Assembly: GCF_028622115.1 (NCBI RefSeq)
Contig: NZ_CP097263.1
Coordinates: forward strand, 7,130,001 to 7,194,000
DNA: 64,000 bases
Origin: Kutzneria chonburiensis
GTDB lineage: Bacteria > Actinomycetota > Actinomycetes > Mycobacteriales > Pseudonocardiaceae
Reading direction: 5' to 3'
A program made the position numbers and the translations under genes. Every line of letters begins with the position of its first letter. Positions within the stretch are counted from its first letter, which is position 1. This document shows, piece by piece, positions 1 through 7,680 of the stretch. A model generated the notes under the pieces. It was not told the DNA's origin and made no database searches. It saw only the letters and a program-made list of their open reading frames with translations.

Positions 1-1
1 G

Positions 2-64
2 GAACACCTGGTCGACCGGCGGGCGCGGGCGGCTCGGAGTGAGCAGCCGGCGGCCGGCCAGTAG
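2..64 (+). CDS. C-terminal tail of a truncated gene (unknown product)
   Basis: Frame 2 is open from the window edge to a TAG at 62-64 and encodes about 20 residues rich in Arg, Ala and Glu. Seventeen of its twenty codons end in G or C, as expected for coding sequence in this genome, whereas frame 1 stops at 40-42 and has A/T-rich third positions. A perfect hairpin follows immediately, which fits the end of a transcription unit. The product cannot be named from so short a tail. Confidence 0.4.
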   Translation, partial: EHLVDRRARAARSEQPAAGQ

Positions 65-100
65 GTGCCCGCGACGCCCCATCTCGACAGTCGCGGGCAC
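65..100. terminator. Hairpin terminator between converging genes
   Basis: A perfect 10-bp inverted repeat, GTGCCCGCGA (65-74) and TCGCGGGCAC (91-100), encloses a 16-nt loop. It lies one base after the stop of the partial plus-strand gene and 11 bp beyond the stop of the minus-strand SnoaL-like gene, so it could end transcription from both sides. There is no U-tract, which is common for actinobacterial terminators. Confidence 0.6.
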
Positions 101-111
101 CGGGACGTGAC

Positions 112-582
112 TCAGACGGCGACGTGGTGGCCGTCGCCGGTGACCGGGGACAGGAAAAGGTTCCAGTTGGTCATCCCCTCGCCGAAAATGGCCGCGTAGC
201 CCTCGACGACCCGGCCGTTCTCCCACTTGAGCACATCGACGCCCTCGAATCGCATCTGGTCATAGGGCGAGGTGCTGTCCGGCGCGGCGCCTACCCTGGT
301 CGCGTGACAGCGATTCATATCGATCGAGTAACCGTCCTCGTTGACCAGTACGGAAAACATCTCCATCCTGATCGATCCACCAGACAGCTCGACCAGCTTG
401 TTGTGGAACGACATGAACTCGTCGAGACCCTCCCGCCAGCCGGCGTAGGGGTGATTACCGGGAACGAGGAACCGAACGCCAGGATCCCAGTATTTGGCAA
501 TCTCGTCCCGATCGCGCGACCGCATGGCGGCCTGGGCCGCCTTCACCAACTCAGGCGTGAGCTGAAAGGTGGTCTGCGTCAT
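112..582 (-). CDS. SnoaL/NTF2-like domain protein
   Basis: The 156-residue product has the size and pattern of the NTF2-like cone fold: an N-terminal helix around residues 10-25, then the RDRDEIAKYWDPGVRF segment typical of SnoaL-like proteins, and alternating strands to the end. Members act as cyclases, isomerases, hydrolases or stand-alone ligand-binding proteins, so the substrate cannot be told. There is no signal peptide. The gene stands alone on the minus strand, with a 788-bp gap on its 5' side and a hairpin after its stop. No enzymatic role is implied by its neighbours. Confidence 0.75.
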   Translation of the reverse strand: MTQTTFQLTPELVKAAQAAMRSRDRDEIAKYWDPGVRFLVPGNHPYAGWREGLDEFMSFHNKLVELSGGSIRMEMFSVLVNEDGYSIDMNRCHATRVGAAPDSTSPYDQMRFEGVDVLKWENGRVVEGYAAIFGEGMTNWNLFLSPVTGDGHHVAV

Positions 583-943
583 GACACGTTTCCCCTATTC
601 TGACGAACGGAGCGGTCGACAACACGATCACCGAGCCGCGGTTCGAGGGTCAACGGAATACGAGGGAGGGCGGCACGGTGCAGCGAGTGCCCCACCATTC
701 CCCGTCAAGTCGGGAACAACACCTACGGCCTTATACCGACGCCACCCGAAGGTGTCAATCCGCCACCGTGGGCTACCCGTTCACAGGCCGGACCGGCCGT
801 TCCTGGTCACCTGATGCGGCGCGACGATCGCCGCGACCGGAACGGGCACATCACATCGTTCCCCGAAGCAAATACCTCTCGACCGGGTAAGACAACGGGC
901 GGCCCGTGATGATTGCCCGAACACAAAACCAGAGGCCTGACGC

Positions 944-973
944 TTGACTCATCCGATGAGCGACTCCTATCCT
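944..973 (+). promoter_or_regulatory. Sigma70-like promoter TTGACT-N18-TATCCT
   Basis: TTGACT at 944-949 and TATCCT at 968-973 are separated by 18 bp, which predicts a transcript starting near 980. No good gene begins just downstream, and the next recognisable start is ATG 1371, almost 400 nt away. The element could serve that gene with a long leader or a separate short RNA. Confidence 0.4.
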
Positions 974-979
974 GGCCAG

Positions 980-1180
980 GTCTCACCACTGCGAATAATT
1001 CAGGCACGGTACGTATCCGACCACTGGGCGGTGAACACCATGGCCACAATGACATTCGTCGTTGGATGCGGCCTTGTGGCGCCGAAACCGACGCCACCCA
1101 TCGCACCGCAGGCGGATCCGACCGCCATTCAGCCGGGACTCGAGCACGGTCGATCGGCGAAACCGATCCTCGTGCTCTAC
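980..1180 (+). ncRNA. Candidate small RNA ending in a 13-bp hairpin
   Basis: This is inferred from a promoter-like element (944-973) followed, without a convincing gene, by a strong hairpin. Arms GAGCACG (1142-1148) and CGTGCTC (1171-1177), plus GATCGG (1152-1157) and CCGATC (1163-1168), give 13 base pairs with a small internal loop and the pentaloop CGAAA. A transcript of about 200 nt would result. Alternatives are a long 5' leader of the regulator at 1371 or a chance structure. Confidence 0.2.
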
Positions 1181-1330
1181 GAGGCCGATCGACCCGCCCG
1201 CAGGGGACTCTGACCGCCGGCCGACTTTCTCCGCGCCAATACCAACGGTCCACAGTAGACCGGAATTGACGCGCGCGCCGGCCGTGACCACGGGGACCGA
1301 CCGATAGAGAAATCCTTTTCTTCTCGATTC

Positions 1331-1352
1331 TCCCGCGGCCGCCGCCGCGGGA
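1331..1352 (+). promoter_or_regulatory. Perfect hairpin in the leader of the LuxR-type regulator
   Basis: TCCCGCGGC (1331-1339) and GCCGCGGGA (1344-1352) pair perfectly around a 4-nt loop. The stem ends 6 nt before the Shine-Dalgarno GGAGGAG (1359-1365) of the gene starting at 1371. It could be an attenuator or could influence ribosome access. This is structure seen in the sequence, and function is inference. Confidence 0.4.
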
Positions 1353-1370
1353 TCCTGCGGAGGAGACTTC

Positions 1371-3707
1371 ATGCCTCGCTGCGCCTGTGGTTCCAGTTGT
1401 GCCACCCATTCACCCGCGCTTCCCGTCCGATTGGACCGCTTTGTCGGGCGGGATTCGGAGGTGGCCGAGCTCAGGCGGCTGCTCGGCCGGTCGCGGCTGG
1501 TGACGCTGCTCGGCGCGGGCGGTGTCGGCAAGACCCGGCTGGCGGTCGAGCTGGCGCGCCGGCGCGAGGACGCGGTGTACGTCGATCTCGGCTCGGCGAC
1601 CGATCCGGCGCGGCTGCCGCTGGTGCTCGCCGACGCGCTCTCGATCCGGCTGCCGTCGGCCGACTGCCCGCTCGACACGATCGCCGAGGAGCTGCTGGAC
1701 CGGCGGGTGCTCATGCTGCTGGACGGCTGCGAACAGCTGGCCCAGCGCTGCGCCGAGATCGTGGACGAGCTGCTGCGGCGGTGCCGCGGCCTGCGGGTGC
1801 TGGCCACCAGCCAGGAGTCGCTGCGGGTGCCCGGCGAGATCACCATGGCCGTGTCGCCGTTGCCGGTGCCGGACAGCCACGCCGGCATGCTGCGGTCGGA
1901 CGCGGTGCGCCTGTTCGTGGAACGGGCGCGTGAGCACGTCCCCGATTTCGAGCCGACCCCGGCCGTCGCCGACATCTGCACCCAGCTGGACGGGGTGCCG
2001 CTGGCGATCGAGTTCGCGGCCCGCTGGGTCCGCCTGCTGCCCGCCGATGAACTGCTGGCCCGGCTGGACGACCAGCTCGACCTGCTCACCGCCGGCCCGA
2101 GGACGGCGACCGGCCGACACCGCAGCCTGCGGGCCGCGATCACCTGGAGCGTGGGTCTGCTGACCGAGGTCGAACGGCGCGTGCTGCGCCGGCTCGCGGT
2201 GTTCGCCGGCGGGTTCGAGGTGGCGGCGGCCACCGCGGTCTGCGCCGACGTGCCGTCGGGTGCGGTGTTGGTGACGCTGGCCAGCCTGGAGGCGAAGTCC
2301 CTTGTGGTGCCGGTGAAAGCCCGACTCAGGCTGCTCGAGTCGATCCGCCTTTTCGGCCTCGAGGAGCTGACCGCGGCCGGCGAGCTGGAGGTCACAAGGG
2401 ACCGGCTCGCGGACTGGCTCTGCGCCCTGGTCGACTCGTTGCCGGAACGGGTCTTCGCCTGCGCGGAGACGGTGCGAAGACTCGAGGACGAGCGGGCGAA
2501 CCTGGCGCAGGCGATGCGCTGGGTCACCGGCGACCGGTGGGCGCAGCTGGCCACGACGGCGGCCCGGCACCTGTGGGAACGCGGCGAAACCGCGCAGGCG
2601 TGCGCGATGGCGGCGCACATCCTGGCCGACGACGATCTCGTGCCGGCCCACCGCAGCGTCGCGTTCCAGCAGGCGGCCTGGTTCGCCTGCTGGGAGGGAC
2701 GGCACGAGCAGGCGCTGCGGCTGGCCGAGGTCGCCGTCGAACTGGAGCGCTCGCTGGACCGGCCGCTGGTGCTCGGTGAGGCGCTGGGCATTCTCGGCCT
2801 GGCCCGGCTCACCCGCGCGGAGTTCGCCGCCGCCGCCGCGTGCTACGAGGAGTGCCTGGTCATCGTGCAGCCGCTCGGCCAGCCGCGGCACATCGCCCGC
2901 TGGCTGCACGACCTGGCCTGGGCGACGTTGCGCGCCGGCGATCCGCAGCGGGCGGCCACGCTGCTGGCCGAGGCGCTGAAGGTGATCCGGATCCATGCGA
3001 TTTCCGCGCTGCTCGCCGGCGCGTTGCACACCGCCGGCGCGCTCGACCTGGAACTGGACCGCACCGACCCGGCCGAGCACCGGTTCCGGGAGGCACTGCG
3101 CAGCGGCCGCATCACCCCGTACCTCACGCCGCGGGCGTTGGAGGGACTGGCAATCGTGGCGACCCGACGCGGCCAGCACGAACGGGCGTTGCGTCTGTTC
3201 GGGTCGGCCGCGGCGACCCGTCGCAACTTCGCCGAGCCCGACGGGAAGTGGCGGGAGGCTGTCCAGGAGGCCACCGAGCAGGCTCGGGCGCGGCTGCGGC
3301 GGCCGTTCGCCGAGTCGGCGCTGGCCGCCGGGCATCGCATGCGGCCAAAGGAGTTCATCCTCTACGCGTTGCACGACACCCCGCCGGCCGGCGCCGGCGG
3401 CGGGGTCGCCGAGCACAACCTGACCGACCGCGAATGGGAAGTGGCACGGCTGGTCTCCGGTGGCATGACGAATCGTCAGATCGCCTGTCGGCTCGCGGTG
3501 TCCGGCCGCACCGTCGACGCGCACCTCCAGCACGTCCGCGACAAACTCGGTCTGCGGTCACGGACCCAGGTCGCGGTGTGGGCGGCCGAGCACGTCCGTC
3601 AGGAGGCGACCAGCGCATCGACGAGTTCGCCGGCGTCGGTGGCCAGGATGAGATTGTCCAGGGATCCCGGCCCCATGAAGCCGTCCGCGATGGCGCGATC
3701 GACGTAG
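1371..3707 (+). CDS. STAND-type ATPase regulator with C-terminal LuxR HTH
   Basis: This 778-residue regulator has an NB-ARC-like ATPase with Walker A GAGGVGKT at residues 48-55 and a Walker B-like VLMLLDG near 114-120. An alpha-helical TPR-like middle covers roughly 350-650, and a LuxR/GerE helix-turn-helix (NLTDREWEVARLVSGGMTNR onward) covers about 683-745. It matches LAL/STAND activators that couple a ligand or protein signal and ATP to DNA binding. ATG 1371 is preceded by GGAGGAG at 5-nt spacing. The last roughly 36 codons lie beyond the HTH and overlap the convergent LOG-family gene by 109 bp. The neighbours do not reveal the regulon. Confidence 0.9.
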   Translation: MPRCACGSSCATHSPALPVRLDRFVGRDSEVAELRRLLGRSRLVTLLGAGGVGKTRLAVELARRREDAVYVDLGSATDPARLPLVLADALSIRLPSADCPLDTIAEELLDRRVLMLLDGCEQLAQRCAEIVDELLRRCRGLRVLATSQESLRVPGEITMAVSPLPVPDSHAGMLRSDAVRLFVERAREHVPDFEPTPAVADICTQLDGVPLAIEFAARWVRLLPADELLARLDDQLDLLTAGPRTATGRHRSLRAAITWSVGLLTEVERRVLRRLAVFAGGFEVAAATAVCADVPSGAVLVTLASLEAKSLVVPVKARLRLLESIRLFGLEELTAAGELEVTRDRLADWLCALVDSLPERVFACAETVRRLEDERANLAQAMRWVTGDRWAQLATTAARHLWERGETAQACAMAAHILADDDLVPAHRSVAFQQAAWFACWEGRHEQALRLAEVAVELERSLDRPLVLGEALGILGLARLTRAEFAAAAACYEECLVIVQPLGQPRHIARWLHDLAWATLRAGDPQRAATLLAEALKVIRIHAISALLAGALHTAGALDLELDRTDPAEHRFREALRSGRITPYLTPRALEGLAIVATRRGQHERALRLFGSAAATRRNFAEPDGKWREAVQEATEQARARLRRPFAESALAAGHRMRPKEFILYALHDTPPAGAGGGVAEHNLTDREWEVARLVSGGMTNRQIACRLAVSGRTVDAHLQHVRDKLGLRSRTQVAVWAAEHVRQEATSASTSSPASVARMRLSRDPGPMKPSAMARST

Positions 3708-4126
3708 CCGAGCAGACCGTCGTAGAAGCCGAGCACGTTGAGCAGCGCGCAGGGCTTGCTGTGCAGGCCTTGTCGCAGCCAGGTCCAGGCCTCGAAGAAC
3801 TCCTCGAGCGTGCCGATCCCGCCGGGCAGGGCGACGAAGGCGTCCGAGAGGTCGGCCATCATGGCCTTGCGCTCGTGCATGCCGTCGACGATGTGCAGCT
3901 GTGACAGGCCGTCGTGTCGGATGTCGTACTCCTGGAGGTATCGGGGCATCACGCCGATCACCTCGCCGAGCGCGCCGTCGGCGACCTCACCCATCAGCCC
4001 CACCCGCGCGCCGCCGTAGACCAGCCCGATTCCCTTGGCGGCCAACGCACGCCCCAGTTCCCGGGCGGCGTCACGGTAGGGCGCGGCCGGACCGGGTCGC
4101 ACGCCGCAGAACACACAGACTCGCAT
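3599..4126 (-). CDS. LOG family protein (TIGR00730, nucleoside monophosphate ribohydrolase)
   Basis: The 175-residue Rossmann-like protein opens with MRVCVFCG and carries the family signature PGGIGTLEEFFE, which in LOG proteins binds the phosphate and supplies the catalytic Glu for hydrolysing cytokinin riboside 5'-monophosphate or other nucleotides. Bacterial members are often annotated as lysine decarboxylases, but that activity is not established for them. ATG 4126 is chosen because MRVCVFCG is the conserved N-terminus. The same frame runs open upstream, but that stretch is antisense-type sequence over the peptidase and XRE genes. Its 3' end overlaps the convergent LuxR-type gene. Confidence 0.88.
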   Translation of the reverse strand: MRVCVFCGVRPGPAAPYRDAARELGRALAAKGIGLVYGGARVGLMGEVADGALGEVIGVMPRYLQEYDIRHDGLSQLHIVDGMHERKAMMADLSDAFVALPGGIGTLEEFFEAWTWLRQGLHSKPCALLNVLGFYDGLLGYVDRAIADGFMGPGSLDNLILATDAGELVDALVAS

Positions 4127-4173
4127 GATCGAAGTCAAGCAGGGCCGAGGCGGCCGTGGCGAGACCGGGATTC

Positions 4174-4683
4174 TCAGCCGTGCCGGTGCGGACCGGCCAG
4201 CCCCTCGGCCACGCGCAGCGCGTGCGCCGACAGCTCGGGAACGTCGCTGGTCCGCGGCTCGGTGAGCCTGGCCATCAGCTGGTCGGCGAACTCCTCGGCG
4301 GCCCGCTCCTTGTCCTCGCTGTGACAGCTCCGCCCGGCGAGGATGGCCATCACGCCGCTCGGCAGGTGCGGCACGACCTGCCGCAGCCCGCGGCCGGTGT
4401 CCGACGCCACCGGCACGTGCCCGAGCGCGACGTGCGCCAACTCGTGCAACAGGATGCCGAGCCGGTGGTACCAGGACGAGGATTTCGCGCAGTAGACGAC
4501 ATAGCTGCCGTCCCGGTACCGCACGGTGGCACCGCTCAGGCCCGCGTCCCGCATGGAGACGAAGCGCAGCTCCACCGTGGCCTTGAGCAGTTCGCTCATG
4601 ACCGCGCCCACCTGCCGGCAGGCGTCCCGGTAGGTCGCCTTGTCCGGCAGCGTGAACCGCTCGAACACCTCGGCCTCGTTCAT
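4174..4683 (-). CDS. ImmA/IrrE family metallo-endopeptidase
   Basis: The 169-residue protein has the zinc-protease motif HELAH at residues 80-84 followed by a helix with VALGH, and an acidic EDKERAAEEFADQL segment near 122-135 that likely supplies the third zinc ligand. Members of this family cleave or inactivate an XRE-type repressor in response to a signal, as ImmA does with ImmR in Bacillus and IrrE/PprI with DdrO in Deinococcus. Its start codon overlaps the stop of the upstream XRE gene by 4 bp (ATGA), so the two are translationally coupled and very probably form a regulator-protease pair. Confidence 0.9.
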   Translation of the reverse strand: MNEAEVFERFTLPDKATYRDACRQVGAVMSELLKATVELRFVSMRDAGLSGATVRYRDGSYVVYCAKSSSWYHRLGILLHELAHVALGHVPVASDTGRGLRQVVPHLPSGVMAILAGRSCHSEDKERAAEEFADQLMARLTEPRTSDVPELSAHALRVAEGLAGPHRHG

Positions 4684-5399
4684 GACTCACCGTCCGGAGC
4701 CGGGTAGACCCAGTTCGTCTCGCCGGACTCGACGGCCTGGGTGAAGGCACTGACGGCCTGGCGTCGCATCTCCGGGCTCCAGTGCGGCGCCCGCTCGGCC
4801 ACCCTGGTGACCAGCTCGACCACGCCGGCCTCCCGGAGCGCGATGAAGTCGTCGAGCTCGGCGTCGAAGGTCGCGGCCACCCGGTCGTCAAGGAAGTACG
4901 TCGCCTGCGGGCCGTTGTCGTCGGCCAGGCCGAAGTGGTCGGCCAGGCCGAGCAGGTGCTTGAGCCGCGGGTTGGGCAGCGTGTCCGGCGCCGGGTTGAG
5001 CAGTTCTCGCAGATAGCTGGACGAGATCGAGCCGTACGTGCCGCGCTCGCTGACCGCCCGAGCCACTTCTTCCGGCGTGAACGGTCCTCGGCTGACCGGG
5101 TACACCTTGTCGAACAGGCGGCGCAGGCGGGCCGGGAACGACCGGCGCGGCCACTCCTGCCCCAGCCGCTCGGTGCGGCCACCGACGAACGCGGCCGGGC
5201 ACACGTCCAGCGCGGCCGCGAGGTACTCGATCGTCTGGAGCGTGGGGTTGTCCCGAAGTCCCTTGCGCAGATGGGAGATGTAGCTGTTGGTCATGTCGCC
5301 GCCGAGCGCCGCGACGGCCTTCGCGAGGTCGGTGTTGGCGATCTTGCGTCGGCCGCAGAGGTCGTCGAGCGTCGCGGCGAAGGACCGCGTCATGGCCAC
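4680..5399 (-). CDS. XRE-family regulator with two HTH-like domains
   Basis: The 239-residue protein has an N-terminal XRE helix-turn-helix at about residues 8-70 (LAKAVAALGGDMTNSYISHL) and a second related region at about 88-150 (EEVARAVSERGTYGSISSSY) preceding an acidic tail. It is the usual partner of ImmA/IrrE peptidases and is probably a repressor removed by proteolysis. ATG 5399 follows GGAGG at 5-nt spacing. The divergent 141-bp region toward the nucleoside hydrolase holds two copies of AGTTGTAC that may be its operators. Confidence 0.88.
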   Translation of the reverse strand: MAMTRSFAATLDDLCGRRKIANTDLAKAVAALGGDMTNSYISHLRKGLRDNPTLQTIEYLAAALDVCPAAFVGGRTERLGQEWPRRSFPARLRRLFDKVYPVSRGPFTPEEVARAVSERGTYGSISSSYLRELLNPAPDTLPNPRLKHLLGLADHFGLADDNGPQATYFLDDRVAATFDAELDDFIALREAGVVELVTRVAERAPHWSPEMRRQAVSAFTQAVESGETNWVYPAPDGES

Positions 5400-5450
5400 C
5401 TCCGTGAGGCTTTACTGCCGTAGAAGCCTAACCGGCCCGCACGTCACACC

Positions 5451-5495
5451 AGTTGTACCTTACCGCGCCGCCCGCTACGCTGCGGAGAGTTGTAC
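5451..5495 (+). promoter_or_regulatory. Promoter with paired AGTTGTAC repeats (candidate XRE operator)
   Basis: AGTTGTAC occurs at 5451-5458 and 5488-5495, on the same strand and 37 bp apart. The first copy contains TTGTAC (5453-5458), which with TACGCT (5476-5481) makes a 17-bp spaced promoter toward the nucleoside hydrolase. The second copy then falls at the predicted start of transcription. Repeats at -35 and +1 are a classic repressor layout. The link to the XRE protein is inference. Confidence 0.4.
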
Positions 5496-5540
5496 TGATG
5501 TGGTGAGAGAGGGGGAAAAATTTACACACAAGTACGAGCC

Positions 5541-6563
5541 ATGGCCGTGGTGCTGGCGTTGCTCGGCACCGCCGCGCCCGTGGCCGCCGACCCCGTTCAC
5601 CCGCCGGACGTCATCGTCGACACCGACATGAGCTTCGACGACGTGGCGGCCCTGTCCTATCTCGCCGAGGAAGCCTCGCGGCGGCTCGTCACGATCGACG
5701 CCGTCACGGTGAGCACCGCCGGGATCGCCTATCCGGGCCGCGGTCTCGGCCATGCCCGCTGCCTGCTGACCAGGTTGGGGCTCGACGTCCCGACCTCCGA
5801 CGGCGACCTGCCGGCGCGATACCCCGTGCCGGACGCCGTCCGCGGCCCCAGTGACCAGCTCGTCGCCGACGCGCTGGGTGACTGCCCGTCGGCGCGGCCC
5901 GAAGGAGGCGCCGCGGATCTGCTGGTCTCCGCGCTGCTGGCCGCACCGGGCGAGGTCCAGCTGATCCTGCTCGGCCCACTGACCGATCTCGTCGAGGCCC
6001 TGCAACGAAATCCGGCCGTCGCCGACAAGATCGGCGGCGTTGTCCTGATGGGCGGCAGCACGACCCACGGCAACCTCGACTGGGATCCCGCCTTCGACGG
6101 CAGCCAGGAGTTCAACATCTGGGCGGACGCCCCGGCCGCGCAGGCGGCGTTCACGGCACTGTCCGGGCGGATCGCGCTCACCCCGCTCAATGCCACCGAC
6201 TCGGTGCCCGTCACCGCCTCGTTCCGTGATCGGCTGGCCGGGGACCGCGAGACGGTGGCGGCCGAGATCGTGTACCGGATCGCGGCGGACCTCAGCACCG
6301 GCGGTGGGTCCACACCGCTGTACTGGTGGGACCCGCTGGCCGTGGTCGCCGCGACCGTCGACGGCGTGGAAACCTTTGCGCCGGCACAGCTTCGCGTCGT
6401 GCAGGGCGGTCGGGCCGACGGGCGCACCGAGGCCTGTTCCGCCGGGGCCACCGTGTGGTTCGGCGTCGCCGCGGCGACCGACCGGTTCGAGGATGCCTTC
6501 ATCGACGGCCTCAACGGTCGCTTCGACGGTCGTAGGCGCGGGCAACCTGGAGCCACCAGCTGA
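5541..6563 (+). CDS. Exported inosine/uridine-preferring nucleoside hydrolase-like protein
   Basis: The 340-residue product carries the IUNH calcium-binding motif DVIVDTDMSFDD at about residues 23-34 and a later GGVVLMGGS stretch typical of the family, which hydrolyses the N-glycosidic bond of nucleosides. The first 20 residues are hydrophobic and end in an AAD cleavage-like site, so it is probably exported, but they lack the usual basic n-region. No in-frame ATG or GTG lies between a stop at 5496 and ATG 5541, and the best Shine-Dalgarno-like run (5505-5515) is 25 nt away. The 3' end overlaps the convergent membrane-protein gene by 53 bp. Confidence 0.85.
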   Translation: MAVVLALLGTAAPVAADPVHPPDVIVDTDMSFDDVAALSYLAEEASRRLVTIDAVTVSTAGIAYPGRGLGHARCLLTRLGLDVPTSDGDLPARYPVPDAVRGPSDQLVADALGDCPSARPEGGAADLLVSALLAAPGEVQLILLGPLTDLVEALQRNPAVADKIGGVVLMGGSTTHGNLDWDPAFDGSQEFNIWADAPAAQAAFTALSGRIALTPLNATDSVPVTASFRDRLAGDRETVAAEIVYRIAADLSTGGGSTPLYWWDPLAVVAATVDGVETFAPAQLRVVQGGRADGRTEACSAGATVWFGVAAATDRFEDAFIDGLNGRFDGRRRGQPGATS

Positions 6564-7680
6564 GTTCGGCCTGGATGTCGGTGCCGTCACGGATGTCGCC
6601 GTCGGAGGTCGACGGCGCGGCGGCGCGGACGCCGCGGCGCCAGGCTTCCGCGGCGGCCTTGAGCTGGGCGGCCTCCCGGACCGCGCGCAGCCGCTCACCG
6701 GTGGCGCCGTCGGCGGCCGCCTCGGCCATGTCGGCCACCAGGGGGTCGAACAGCGGAGCGAGCAGCCACCGCCAGTCGCCGAGTTCCATCACCATCCGCC
6801 GCACCCGATGGTTCGAATCCAAACGAGACTTCCGGGCGACCAGCACGGCGCCGGGATCGATGTCAGCCAGGGCTTGGTGCAACGGCCGCAGGATCCACCA
6901 GGCGCGCCAGCGGGACAACCACGTGCGCAGCAGCGGCCAGCGCGGCCCCCAGGCTGGTAGCAGCAGCGCGGCGGCGAGGATGAAGTTCACGGCCAACGCA
7001 GCGACCACCGGCGACGCGGTGTCGAGCCCGTTCATGGTGGTGACGCCGAACCAGTTGGCGCACACCACGACGATGCGGAACAGGGTGAAGACGGCGTAGA
7101 CCGCGCCGCTGAGACCGTAGAGCCGCAGCCCGAGCCGAAGCCATGGCAGCGCAGCGAAATCCGGCCGGCGGGCCCAGCTGAAGCACCACCCGGTGATGAC
7201 CGCCCAGCCGCCGCCCGCGGACAGCAGCCAGATCAGCACGGTGGCGGCGACCGTCGGCTCCGTCGCGTAGTACGTCACGAAGTCGACCGGGCGCTCGTCC
7301 GGCACCGACGACAGCGTGAACAGCACCGTCATGGCGACGATCGCGCTGCCGCAGAAGAGGAAAACGGTGCGCACCCGGGTGCGCACCGCGTCGGCCGGAT
7401 AACCCCAGTACAGGGCGAGCGTGGTGGCGGATCCGGTGCCGGCGGTGACGACCACGAAGCTCAACAGCGCCGCGAGGTTCGGCGTCGCGGTGACGCGGTC
7501 GACCCACGCGTGCGTGGCCGGCGCGATGATCCAGGCGGTCGCGGCGTAGCACAGGATGAACGCGCACAGCGCCCACAGCGACGGCGTTCCCCATGGCCGG
7601 GACCGATGCCGGAGCTTGTACACCGCGAGGCTGATCGCGCACACCGTCACGGCCAGATAGATGGCATCGACGGCGGTCAT
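6511..7680 (-). CDS. MAB_1171c-like integral membrane protein
   Basis: The 389-residue protein has about seven hydrophobic helices in its first 250 residues and a cytoplasmic-looking charged C-terminal third (RKSRLDSNHRVRRMVMELGD and onward). This pattern matches the MAB_1171c family of putative transporters, which in streptomycetes is often encoded beside XRE regulators and ImmA/IrrE peptidases, as here (family neighbourhood from general knowledge). No substrate is known. Its start overlaps the stop of the upstream HDO gene by 4 bp (ATGA), so the two are co-translated. Confidence 0.75.
   Translation of the reverse strand: MTAVDAIYLAVTVCAISLAVYKLRHRSRPWGTPSLWALCAFILCYAATAWIIAPATHAWVDRVTATPNLAALLSFVVVTAGTGSATTLALYWGYPADAVRTRVRTVFLFCGSAIVAMTVLFTLSSVPDERPVDFVTYYATEPTVAATVLIWLLSAGGGWAVITGWCFSWARRPDFAALPWLRLGLRLYGLSGAVYAVFTLFRIVVVCANWFGVTTMNGLDTASPVVAALAVNFILAAALLLPAWGPRWPLLRTWLSRWRAWWILRPLHQALADIDPGAVLVARKSRLDSNHRVRRMVMELGDWRWLLAPLFDPLVADMAEAAADGATGERLRAVREAAQLKAAAEAWRRGVRAAAPSTSDGDIRDGTDIQAELSWWLQVARAYDRRSDR

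Larger units (their letters stand above)
583..1370. other. 788-bp intergenic region without a convincing gene
   Basis: Short frames are open on both strands but none combines a ribosome-binding site, GC-rich third positions and recognisable protein. A 57-codon plus frame at 1040-1213 has only about 70 percent GC at third positions and no strong ribosome-binding site. The region holds a promoter-like sequence at 944-973, a long hairpin at 1142-1177 and a perfect hairpin at 1331-1352. It probably contains the promoter of the minus-strand SnoaL-like gene near 583-680 and the leader of the LuxR-type gene. Confidence 0.6.

Noticed and set aside
1040-1213. 57-codon gene in the first long intergenic region
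   Set aside because: Third-position GC is only about 70 percent, there is no good ribosome-binding site, and a strong hairpin lies inside it.
6801-6825. tRNA-like T-arm motif GGTTCGAATCC at 6810-6820
   Set aside because: It lies inside the membrane-protein gene and no acceptor, D-arm or anticodon stems fit around it. A similar GTTCGAATC at about 60075 also lacks a cloverleaf.
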